In this document: positions 43,001-53,500 of the stretch, piece after piece
Layout: each line of letters opens with the position of its first letter
Position numbering within the stretch: the stretch's first letter is position 1
Assembly (NCBI GenBank): GCA_001662425.1
Contig: BDDC01000167.1
Coordinates: 1,032 to 65,031, forward strand
Reading direction: 5' to 3'
DNA from: Chlamydomonas sphaeroides
Lineage: Eukaryota > Chlorophyta > Chlorophyceae > Chlamydomonadales > Chlamydomonadaceae
Length of the DNA: 64,000 bases
Notes under the pieces: model-generated
Told to the model about the DNA's origin: nothing
What the model saw: only the letters and a program-made list of their open reading frames with translations
The model's database searches: none
Program-made: the position numbers and the translations under genes

Positions 43001-46000
43001 CAGCGGCGGCCCTGCCGACTCCACCTCTGCCGCCGTAGCGCGCTCGGCCCTGCTGCCCAACGGCCCTTGCGTCGCCGCACCTCCGTGGCCCCTGCCCCGG
43101 CGGATGGTGTTTGCGTAGTAGCAGATGCGCTCGCCGGCGCGGTGCCACCCCACTCCCCGGCCCGCCTGCGCCTTGGCGCTGTGCATCAGCGGCTGCGGCG
43201 TGCGGCGGGCAAGGGCGGGCAAGGGCGGGCAGAGGGGTTGGCCACTGTCGAGCGCTGCAGGATTGTGGCGGTGCGGTGCCTCTGCCGTCTGCCGGCCCGA
43301 CGCCCCGGCTGCGACTTGACACACAGCCGTGCGTGCCGGCGAGGCGTCTCTGCCCCCGTGTTCCCCGTCCACGCTCGAGGGTGCCGGTCCCGCGTTGTCC
43401 GACGCGACATCACTGACGTTCGCAACCCACCTGCATGCCGTCGTTGTAGAGCGAGTCCTCCTTGAGCAGGTTGATGATGTTTAGCTTGTAGCGGCAGCCC
43501 GCGCGCGTGTTGGCCAGCGAGAAGAAGAACCACTGCGTGTGGCCGCGCGTGTTGATGTCGGGCCGCAGGATGAGGTCGTACTCGTATGGATACACCTGTA
43601 CGGCGCAGAGTACGGCAGTGAGTGGTGGAGGGTCGAGCTCGGCTGGGCAGTAGCTTCGGCTGCCGCATCCTCCCTCGCATCGGTCGATCAGGAGAGGCAG
43701 AGCTTGGGCTGCTGCTGTGAGCGGCTGTTGCGGCGAGCAGCGCTGCCGGGGCGCCCCAGTCGCACCGCCCTGCCGCCCCCCTGTCCGACGCGATCCCTCC
43801 GCCGCATCGCTACACTGCGCCCAAGCACCCCCAGCCGCGACCACTCGAGCCGGACAAGCGCTGGCGCGCGGGCGGCTGCTCGGCAGCTGGTCCGGGCGGT
43901 CGCCGTCCACTCTGCTGCTGACGCTGCAACGCTGCTTGCTGCGCGCCACCTCGCACGCGGGCCTGCGGTTGCCGCAGCCCGCCAGGCATCGGCGCACCGG
44001 CGCGGCTGCAGCACTGCCGCACCTGTATGGCGCGGCGTAGGTTGCCGCTCTCGAAGCGGCTCTCGAACACCAGCGTGTTATCGTCCGGCCCGCGCAGGCT
44101 GTACCATGCCGGCACGTCGGGGTAGTAGTCGTACGCAGCCGTACGAGTGTACGAACAGGACGGCGGCCCGGCGGCGCCGCGGCCCGCCGCCGTCGCGGCG
44201 TCCGCTGCCGCCCCCGGCCCGGCTCCTGCAGCCTCGCCGCCGGCGCCGGCCGCGGAGCCGGCCTCCCGCGCCGCAGCATCGCCCTCCGCTGCGCCGTCGC
44301 CTGCGCCCGGCGCCTGCGCTCCTGCGCCTGCCACTGCTGACGCCGCTTTGTCAGGCGGCTGGTCCGAGGGCCGCGGCGGGCGCTCTATGCAGTCAAACAC
44401 AAGCGTGTTCAACACCGAGGCGGGGTTGACCAGGCGGCGCTGGTCGTGCATTCGCAGGACCTGTGGGCGGTGCGAAGAGATACGGTGTGGGCCGAAGTAA
44501 ATGACAGCCTGCAGTCCGACCCCCCTCCCTTCTTCTTGCCATGCACACTAACAGCCGCAAGGCGCATCGCAGCACTGCATTGACCACCATGAATCTGGTG
44601 GGAGTGACCACCATGAATGTGGTGGGAGTGACAGCCTCCGCCAGCGCAGCCTGCCTCCATCCTTCCCTCCCTCCATCTCAGCTCAGGTCGCAGCGGCAAC
44701 CCAAACCTCTCCCTACCTGGGGCAGCATGTCGTCCACGGGCTTGAGCGGCTCCGGCTGCCGCGGCGGGATGCAGCACACGGGCGGCAGCCGCGCGGGCCT
44801 GCGGACCATGTGGATCAAGCCCGGCGGCCAACTCTTCGCCGCTGTGCGAACACACCGCCCCAGGGCCGCGCCACCACAGCGCCTGCCTGGCGTGGGGCCC
44901 CTGCCCCATCCCCAATCCGCAGCCCGATGCGTCTTGCCGGGGCAGCGGGCCTCCCAGCCGCCCGTCAGAGGTCCGCCCAGCAGCGCCGGCGCACGCTCGC
45001 GCCCCTGCGGAGTGGCCCAGCAAGCCCTGCAGCCCCGCTCTGCTCCTCGGACCCTGCCCGGCCAGGCCAGGCCCAGCCCTCCAGTGCCGCCGGCCTGGCG
45101 GCGGCTGCAGGGCGCCCGCACCACCCACCTCAGCCGCATGCCGGTGCCGGAGCGCGGCGGCAGGTTGGGTATGGGCCCCTCGGGGTGCGCCAGCATGCCG
45201 GGCACATGGCCGGCCCCGAAGTCAAAGGGCGGCGGGCCGCTGGGGTCGGCTTGCCGCTTGCGGTACACTTGCACTGCGGGCCGGCGAGGGCGGCCATGGG
45301 CATGGGCAGGGGCGGTCGGCGTTGCGGCGCCGAAGCGCACAGGCACACGGCAGCGGCCCGGCATGCGGCCACGTAGCGGGAGGGCCGGGGCGAGTGCCTG
45401 CAGCTAGGCGCCGAAGCTGGCTGCAGCCCGGGATGTAGCAGCAGCACCAGCTTGAGAGTCCATTACGCGGGGCCTGCCACCACTTGGCAGGCGCGGACTG
45501 CGCTGCCAGCATGAGCGTGCGCGCCGCATAGCAGGGCGGCCCCGGCTGTTGCCGAAAGAGACTCGTCGGTGTGCGTGCCGCCCAAGGCCAAGTGCTGGGC
45601 TCCAGCGCCGCCGCTGCTACGTGTGCTCCCCGCTGCCCGGCCTTTGGCGCCTGCTGCTGCTGGCGCGCCGTGGTGCCCCGCTGCCTGCCCCTCGCTGCCC
45701 CGCCCTTCGCCCCTCTGCCCGGCCATGGGCCCATGCTGCCTGCTTCTCGCTGTTCGGCGCGGGGGTCCCCGCTGCCTGCTCGCTGCCCCGCCCTCGCCAA
45801 GGGCCGCCACGGCCCGCGGCTCCTCGCGTCCACGAGACCCACCCGTGCGCTTTGGCTGCTCCACCGACGGCGCGGGCGAGCCGCTCCGCGCCTGCTCCAG
45901 GGCGCCCGCTGATCCCGACCCCGCCATCGGCTGGGCTGGCGTCTCTTGCTTCCGGGCCAGAGGCGCCAGGTGGCCGAAGGGCGGCATGCCCCGCAGCTCA

Positions 46001-46319
46001 CTGCCGCCATGGGAAGGGTGGTGGTGATCAGGACAGGGCTTGGTCAGGGTCAGGGCGGCAGGGCGGGCTTGGTGGGCTGGGGTCGAGGATTGTTGAGGTG
46101 GACAGTACGCTGTTGCGCTTGCAGCGCCGCGGCTCTTGGGGATTGCGGAAGCAGCGGACAGGCAAGCCCGTGCTGACCGCAGGGGCTCATGAGCCTAGGA
46201 TCGGCCCGATCGCTGCCTTGCGCCCCCGGCCCCCGGCGCGCTACCTACTTGGCGGACGGCAGTGGCGGAAAGTTCGGCACGCCCAGCGGCATGGGCGGCG
46301 GCGGCAGCGCCGAGAGCAT
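37092..46319 (-). CDS. Cytosolic carboxypeptidase (CCP/AGBL, M14 family), tubulin deglutamylase type
   Basis: Exons: 46319-46249, 46000-45843, 45273-45129, about 44831-44717, 44460-44023, 43595-43431, 43192-43081, 42888-42764, 42542-42386, 42098-41933, 41511-41403, 41155-41004, 40752-40609, 40371-40287, 40100-39975, 39762-39628, 39476-39374, 39206-39040, 38729-38601, 38249-38062 and 37893-37092; about 1260 residues. The CCP N-domain is seen in LVFESRFESGNLRRA and YEYDLILRPDINT..HTQWFFF. The M14 catalytic domain has zinc ligands His and Glu in ARVHPGESNASW (about 495-505), NPDGVVCGNYRC, DLNRVW, the third ligand in FCDLHGHSRK (about 595) and the catalytic Glu in FTLEASFAG (about 690). CCPs remove glutamates from polyglutamylated tubulin, in axonemes and basal bodies. 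A tail of about 500 residues, Ser/Gly/Pro-rich, follows. The acceptor of exon 4 and the 3n-length intron at 43080-42889 are my least certain junctions. Confidence 0.9.
38399..38450. repeat. Cluster of TATCGATA-like motifs in a carboxypeptidase intron
   Basis: Four copies of TCGATA/TATCGA within 52 bases, two of them arranged as an inverted pair around CGTC (38400-38415), plus a full TATCGATA at 38431-38438. The segment is A+T-rich in a G+C-rich intron and lies between the exons at 38729-38601 and 38249-38062. No function is assigned. Confidence 0.6.
44582..44629. repeat. Two-copy 24-bp tandem repeat in a carboxypeptidase intron
   Basis: GACCACCATGAATCTGGTGG plus GAGT is followed at once by the same unit with one change (C to G). 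Each unit has CCACCA and TGGTGG ends that can pair. It is located in the intron between exons 4 and 5. Probably simple slippage. Confidence 0.7.
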
Positions 46320-47172
46320 GTTGTGCCGCCCTGGGTGAGAAGGTTGGGGGACGTGCCAAACGTGAACGGGTTGGTGCGGGGAGCCAGCGACCCCAGCAGT
46401 GCCTCTCGCCAAACAGCAAGCCCAGCCGCATAACGAAGACCCTTTGCACCCCTAGCGTGGCCGAGCCCGCAGCGGCTTGCGCATACGCAACCAACCTGGC
46501 TCGCCGAGGTTGTCTCGGCTGCCCATCCGCGGCAAGTCCATGCTTGCAGCTTTTAGCTCCTCAGCTCAAGGTGTCTAGATGCCCCAAAAGGAGCTGGGCA
46601 CCCCGTCGTGCCGCGGCATAGGATGCGCATGCGGGGCCGTCTCTGTGCGTTAAGCATGTCCCACACGAGCAGCAGCCAATTATACTACATCTCTATCTGA
46701 GCTAGCGCAATATGGCGACAGGTGTAGGGGTCAGCGCGAAAGAGTGTTTTCGTCAAATATCAATACGTAGCGTTCAACGCATAGCAAGGAATCACGTGAA
46801 GCTCACAATACATGCTGTTATAATACATTTCGGCGTGGCCTTGCACCTTTGGGTTTCAAGCTTTTGTTTTCCGCATGCAGGGTTCAGGCACGCGCTTCGG
46901 CAGCTGCATACGCTGCACAGCGCATGACGTAGATATCCACCAATTACACACAGGACGCAAACATTTAGTGCAATACGTTATCCGAGACTTCCAGGGTCGC
47001 GAACGCCGCTAGCTTTGCGACGTTGTCTGCCTACCGCCGCTTGCGAGCCAGACTAGCATAGGGCCTGCATACGGTCTGCACGGCTGCTGAGCTGCGAGTT
47101 GTGGTCTGCCGCACCTCCGGCGGCGTCGGTTTGCGTGCTTGTGACGCTGTTTGCTGCCGCTGAGAATGTCGT
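46320..47172. promoter_or_regulatory. Divergent promoter region, carboxypeptidase and TilS
   Basis: About 0.85 kb between two divergent ATGs, with an A+T-rich centre (46680-46900) that is typical of algal promoters. An acceptor-like CACCCAG lies just before the carboxypeptidase ATG, so a 5'UTR intron or an earlier coding exon is possible. No defined element was recognised. Confidence 0.4.
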
Positions 47173-49850
47173 GTGCCCCGTGGAGGTAGTACCGACGCGT
47201 TGTGCAGCGCGCCGCTGCGACGGAAGCTGTCACGACAGCTGGAAGCGTCGCGGCGTCGCGGCGTCGCCGCCATGGCACCCTGTGGCTGCAGCCAGCGTGG
47301 CCACCCCCAACCTACGGCGTCGGCCGCGCCCGCGCCCCGGCCCATGCGCCTTCAGCTCCGGCTTTCGGTCCGTACCCAAGTGCTTGAAGCCCCTGCGGAC
47401 GCCGGCCGGCGCCACAGCGAGCGGACGCTGCTCCCTGCCGACGGCGTTGCCTCGGCTGCAGCGGCCAGCACCCGTCCGCGGCCGAGGCGGAGCGCCCTGA
47501 CACAGCACACGATGCCCGGGGTCGCTGCCGAGGATCCCATCTCACCCCAGCCAACCAGCGACATGGGCCTGTCGCAGCGCCCCGACGGTCCCAGCGCAGC
47601 GCCCGAGGCTTCCACCTCAGCCTCGACGCAGGCCTCGTCGGCAGGCACCATGGGCCGGCGCATCCGCCGCCGCTTCGCCAACGGCACCGCCGCGCCGCCG
47701 GGCTTCGGGCCTCCGGTGCGCGGTGTCGGGGGCCGGCCCTGGACGCGGCTGCACTCGGCGCTGCAGGCGGCGCTGCGGAGCACGCGGCTGCTGCCGGCCG
47801 GCGCGGCCGTCCTCATCGCTGTCTCGGGCGGCCAGGTGCGTTAGGCCGGCCTGGCCGCGGTGCCCACGTCAGATAGGCATGTGGTCGCCAGGCCGTCAGG
47901 CAGCGGCCGCCAGCCTGGCCGCAGTGCCCGTCCAGTGCCTCCAGCCCGTCTCATGAGTGGCGCCGCCCACGGTGGCCGGGCATGTGGCCCCTGAGCAGAG
48001 CTGACTGTGCCAGGCCAGTAGCGGCCGCCTTGGCCCTGCCCGGCCACCGCCGCGCGTGGGCCTTCCTGCCCCAGCCGTCCTCCCGCACCGGGGCGGACCG
48101 TGCGCTCTGCCTCAACACATCTGACCCTCTCCTTCCTCTGGCACCCACACGCCCAGGACTCGGTCTGCCTGCTGCGGCTGCTCGTGGACCTGCAGCCGAT
48201 CTTCCGCTGGCGACTGGGCGTGGCACACTGCGACCACGGCTGGCGGCCGGACTCGGCCTCCAACGCCGACTTCGTCGCGGCGCAGGCCCGGGCCCTGGGG
48301 CTACCCTTTCAGCTGGCAGTGGCGCCGCCGGGCGCCGCCGCCACGGAGCGCGCCGCGCGCCATTGGCGGTACGGCGAGCTGCTGCGCATGGCCCGTGACG
48401 GCGGGTACGACACCGTGGCTACGGCGCACACCGCGACCGACAGGTGAGACAATCCAGCAGCGGTGGGCGGGGAGCAAGATGCGGCAGGGACCGCGGCCGT
48501 GCTCGTCCGGTCGGCGTCCACCAGTTGGGGTCCTAGCCTCCTAGGTGATGTGCCAAGCGCGCGAGCACGCCCAGCCTCTGCACCGACGGGGCCCTGCCTC
48601 GCCCCTTGATCCGCGACCTGTGCTCCAGGGCCGAGACCATGCTGCTCAACCTGTTCCGCGGCTCGGGCCCCGACGGCCTGGTCGCCCTTGCCGAGGAGCG
48701 GCCCCTGGAGCTAGCGTCATCCCGCACCAGCAGCAGCCGGGCAGCTGCAACCCGCGGGGCGCACGATAACCCCGGCCCAGGCACGCCGCCGTGGCAGCAG
48801 CCCAGGGGCGTGCGGCTGGCGCGCCCGCTGGCGCGCTTCAGCCGGCGGCAGACGGGCGGTGCTGTGTCGGAGCTTGGGCTGGCTGTGTTCGCCGACTCGA
48901 CCAACGACTGCAACGACTACCGGCGCAACCTGTTGCGCAACGACATCATGCCGCGCCTGCGCCAGGGCTTCAATAGCGAGCTGGACGATGCGCTGCACAC
49001 CTTTCTTGACGTGCTGTCCGCGGACGTGGAGCTGCTGGAGTCGCTGGCGGAGGCGCTGCTGCGCCGCGCGCTGGTGCCGGGCGCAGGGGCGGTGGAGCGC
49101 GGCGAGGAGGAGGCGCAGGGCCGTGCGTGCGGCGGCTGTGGCCATGGCGCAGGGGCTGGAGGCAGCGACGCCAGCGCTGGCGTGGCGCCGTGCACGTGCG
49201 GCGGCGAGGCCGCGGGCGAAGAGGCGGGGCCGGCGCTGTCGCAGGCGGTGCTGCGCGGCGAGCCGCGGGCGCTGCAGCGGCGCGTGGTGCGGCGCTGGCT
49301 GACGGCCGAGGTGTCGCGCCGCGCGGCGCACCGCCGCGCCCCCGCAGGGGCTGCGGCGCCGGCAGCGGCCTCGCACGCAGCCGACGTGAGCGCCGGCGGC
49401 GGGCGCCGGGCTCGCGGGGCCGTGCGCGGCGATGAGGTCCGGTACCAGGACGTCGACGCGTGTGTGGCGCTGCTGGGCGCACGCAACCGGACCAACAGCG
49501 ACTCGCTGTGCGGTGGCCTGGTGGCGACCGTGCGCGACGGCTGCTTAGTGCTGCGCCCCGCGCGCGAGCTGGCGGAGGAGCGGCAGCGCGAGCGCGAGCG
49601 GACGCGCGAGCGAGACCTGGCGCGCGCGCAAGCGGCCAAGGAGCAGGCGGCGGTGGTGGCGCCTGTTGGAGAGCCTGATGCGCGGTCGTCGGGGCAAGGG
49701 GAGCTGGGGTGCGGCGTGATGTGGAGCGTGGCGCTGTCCGCAGGCGCTCCGATGGAGACCGCGGCGCCGGGCATGTCGCCGCAGCTGATGCGGCTGCCGC
49801 TGTGCTACACCAACGGCGAGGCCTGGTCTAGCGGCGGCGAAGGGTCTTGA
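47173..49850 (+). CDS. TILS: tRNA(Ile)-lysidine synthase, organellar (TilS)
   Basis: Three exons, 47173-47835, 48157-48443 and 48629-49850, joined in phase, giving 723 residues. The ATP-pyrophosphatase loop AVSGGQDSVCLL is split by the first intron (about residues 215-226). It is followed by VAHCDHGWRPDSASNADFV, DTVATAHTATDRAETMLLNL and the TilS-specific DSTNDCNDYRRNLLRNDIMP. TilS changes cytidine 34 of the CAU anticodon of tRNA-Ile to lysidine so that it reads AUA; it is needed where bacterial-type translation persists. The first about 200 residues are basic and Ser/Ala-rich without a fold, consistent with a plastid or mitochondrial transit peptide. A Gly/Cys-rich insert (CGGCGHGAGAGG) and an Arg/Glu-rich helix (ERQRERERTRERDLARAQAA) enlarge the C-terminal part relative to bacterial enzymes. 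The exact start within the transit region is uncertain. Confidence 0.9.
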
Positions 49851-50593
49851 GGGCAGCAGCGCGGCTGGGGATGCAGATAGTGAGTGAACACAGAACAGAG
49901 CTATGATAACCAACTAGAGCACAGGGCGAGCTGGCATGACCGCGAATGATGTACAGCTGCGTGACACATTGGCAGGCGTGCGAAGACTCGTGCAGCTAGC
50001 TAGCTATCATAGCAGGGGGCCGCGAACATGCGCATTGCATGTATTTCATTTCAAGGTGAATGCATGTTGGCGCCAGCGCCCCGGACCCTCCACAAGGCTC
50101 CACACAGCCGCCGCTCAGGCATGCGGTTACACGCTTACACCTGGCACAGGGCAAGCGCTCCCCTATGTACACGGCAAGGTGACTGCACGGACCCCGCCGC
50201 GCGCCGCTCCCCGCCTCTCTTCCCGGCGCCGTGTGCCCCACATGCGCATGATGACGCCTGTCGCAGCGCCCACGCAGCCGGAGCGTCCATCTTCCCAGCT
50301 ACAGCCGCCCGCAGCGACCGTCTTGCCGCGGCCACGGCCTTTGTCCAAACGCGTCCGTCACGGACCGCCCGCGGTCAGGGGCGGTTGCCACCATCATCGC
50401 CCCACCAACCGCGGCCGCCGACAGTGCAAGTCTGCTGCCCCGAACACACCCTGTCCACGCACCCGCTTGCTCACGCCCGGTCGCGGTCGAAACAATCTCA
50501 GCCCACTCACTACCCAGCCACCGGCCCCGCCCCACCCCATCCACGAGCCACCCCCAGCGCCAACCCCACAGCCCCGCGCCCAACACAGCCTCC
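49851..50593. other. Intergenic region between convergent TilS and IFT144
   Basis: About 0.74 kb holding both 3'UTRs. Minus-strand TGTAA signals for IFT144 are at 50127-50131 and 50135-50139. No TGTAA was noticed on the plus strand close after TilS. No exon or repeat seen. Confidence 0.4.
50127..50139 (-). terminator. Candidate paired poly(A) signals of IFT144
   Basis: Two TTACA motifs (TGTAA on the minus strand) within 13 bases, about 455 bases after the IFT144 stop codon. This spacing is normal for Chlamydomonas-type 3'UTRs. Confidence 0.5.
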
Positions 50594-53500
50594 TCACGGC
50601 GGCGCGCCACCCGCGCTGCCGACCGACTGCAGCGTGGCCTGCTGCGCCTTGAGCTTGGTGAGCGGGTCGGGGATCTTGCGCACGTGGCTCAACTCCACGG
50701 CGTCGTTGCACATGGGGCAGCGCGCCTCGGCCGAGATGATGCGGATAAACTGCGTGGCCGAGGCGGGGAACTTGCAGGAGGGGCACTCGGCCCAGTCCGA
50801 CAGCACCATGCGCTTGCCTGCGAGGAGGGACGGCGAGGAGGCGCGGACTCAGCAAATGCCCTGGAAAGCTCCGAGCCGCGCATAGCCGGACAGCAACACT
50901 CGGTGGGGCCGGACGCCCTCGGACAGGACAGCCGCATGGCCCCGAACGGCGTGAGCCACTGATGCGCACGACGGCGCAACCCCCTCAACCCCCCAACGAC
51001 CAGTTTGGTCTGCACGCACCCGTGGCCAGGTCGAAGGGCAGAATGTTCTGGCAGCTGATGCACTGCAGCTCCGTCTCGGGGCCGGGCATGTTGCAGTAGG
51101 GGCAGTCCGCCAGCGGCTCCTCCAGCTCCTCGGGGTCGCGCTCGGGCTTGCGCACCATGAGCTCGATCTTCTTCTTGTACTTGACCGCCACCTGGTCCCT
51201 GGGGCAGGGAAGGACGCGAGGAGGGAGGGGAGGGGTTGAGCGTGAGGACCTCGGGGGCGGAGGCATGGAGTGCAGCGCGGTGTGCGTGTCTCGTACTGGG
51301 CAGCCGCCGTGAAGCCAGCGGAACACTGAGCAGCTGAGGTCTGTTCGCGCGGTTGCACCCCGGCCGCACCTGTACTCTGGCCGCATGAGCATGGACGCGT
51401 ACTCGAAGGCCGTCTTCTTGAGGTTGGCGCGGTGGCACTCGATGACGGTCGAGGTGAGGATGGGCACGATGTGCTTGGGGAACTTGGAGATGTTGCGGGC
51501 CTGCGACACACAACGACGCCATGCACACACGGTAAGCATGCGCGCACGGTCTTGGTACCCCGTGCCCACCCCAGGTCTGCTGCAAAGCTCCTGCCGCCGC
51601 CGCAACGGGCCTCGGCTCCGCTCGCCGGCCCGAACGCAGGTCCCGACGCAGCGGGCTCCCTAAGGCTGAGCCTTGCTGCAGAGCCGTGGCAGGCACCTGC
51701 CACCCTCTCTGGGACCCCACGGCCCAGCCCCACCCACCACGCGCACGAGCATGCGGGCGGCGGTGGTGTGGTCGTTGATGGCGATGAGGCTCTTGACCAG
51801 CGTGTACGAGTGCAGCAGCATTAGCGCGCGCAGCAGCTCGCTGGGCGGCTTGGTGTGCAGCGCCTCCAGCTGCTTCACGGTGCCGAACAGCTTGTCGTGC
51901 GCCACGCGGTAGTTGCCCTCCTCCTGCGCGGACAGGGCCGTGGTTGGGGCCGTGCGGCAGCAGCGGTCAAACAACGGCGTGTTAGCAGCAGAGGCCAGCT
52001 TTCCTACGCGGGGTGAGCTCCGATCCGCAGCCCGGCCTCGTGATCCGAGGAGCCCTTGCCTGCTCGAAGCGCGCCATCTCCAGCGCGTCCTTGGCGGCCT
52101 CGTGGTACTGGCCCATCGCGATGTTGAGCTTGAAGCGGAACTCGTCGCGCGTGTTTCCGTCCTTCTCCTCCATCACGTAGTCCAGCACCAGCACGCCCAG
52201 CTGGTGGCTGCGTGTCTGCTCCACCACCTGCACCGCCTTCTCCAGCGCCGCGTTGGAGCCCACCTACGGGCGACAAGGGATGCACAGGACGGTCGGCAAG
52301 GGGGGACGGGGGAACGGTCGACGGCGGCAAAGTAAGCTAGACATCAGGAGGGGGAAGGGCTTTCAGCCCAGGCGACAGAAGCCACGCACCGCAAGCGGGG
52401 CCCAGGGGGTTCGTGGCGTGGGCGTGCACTTCGTGCGGCATTGCAGGTGACAGCGCGCACGGCCCGGGCCCGGGCCTGGGGCAGCACCCCAGGACCTCAC
52501 CTTGAGGTAGAGCTGCACCGCGCGGGGTGCCTGCTCGCACTTGGAGTACATGTCAGCGGCCTTGTCGAACTCGCCGCGGCCCTCGTAGTACTGCGCGATG
52601 CGCTGGTAGTCCACCTGCCGTACAGCAAAGCGCACGAGCACGACGCGAGTACGACGGTCAGGGCTCTGCACGGCGCTTGGACATAAGGCAGCATGCGTCC
52701 AAAGGACCGTCCCAGCCGTTGCAGATTATGGCAGGGGGATCATGGCGCCAGCCGGCGCCCTGCCTCACCGGCTTGGCGCTGGCGGCCACGATGCGCGCAA
52801 AGGTGTCCATCTCGTTGTGGCCCATGGCGATGTCGAAGGCCTGGTCCATCTGCCCCGCCATGAGCAGGAACTCCACAGCGCCCTGCACGATGGACCACGG
52901 ACCCGGGCAGGCAGGCACGGACACAGCTGAGAAAGGCTGCAGACTGAGCCGTACGCCGCAGAAACCACGGCCGGACCCGGCAGGCTCTCGTCACCGCCAG
53001 GCGCCCGTCTTCCTTATCATCATACCCCAACCCCGCCCTGGCTTTGCCCCAAGTGCCCCACGCACCCCGAAGTCCTGCGCCTGCAGGCAGTAGCGCGCCA
53101 GCTGGTTGGCCGCCTCCACGCTCTGCGTCTTGCGCACGATGGCGTAGGCGCGCTGCGGCGCCGCCAGGCGCTCCAGGCACAGCCGCACCACCGCGTCCAT
53201 GTCGCCCGCGGCCTCGTACGCGGCCGCGGCCTCGGCGTAGCGGCCCTCGGCCTCCTTGGCCTTGGCGAACTGCAGCTGCAGCTTGGAGGAGCTGATGCGA
53301 GCCATGAGCGGCGCGGCGGCGGCGAAGTTCTTGGTCTGTAGGGAGTCGTGTGGGTGGGGCCAGGCGCAGAGGAGACGAGCGCGGAGGGGCGGTCATAGGC
53401 GGCCGGCTAGGCGGACAGTGCGCGTGTGTCGCGGCTGCAGACGGCTGCGGGCCGTGTTGTTGCCGGTGCATGCCTGCAGCAGCAGCGACCCTGGCGTACC

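Noticed and set aside
42359..43372. Single 337-codon exon covering parts of the carboxypeptidase
   Set aside because: It spans several introns with good splice sites; family alignment supports short exons, with the one 3n intron noted separately.
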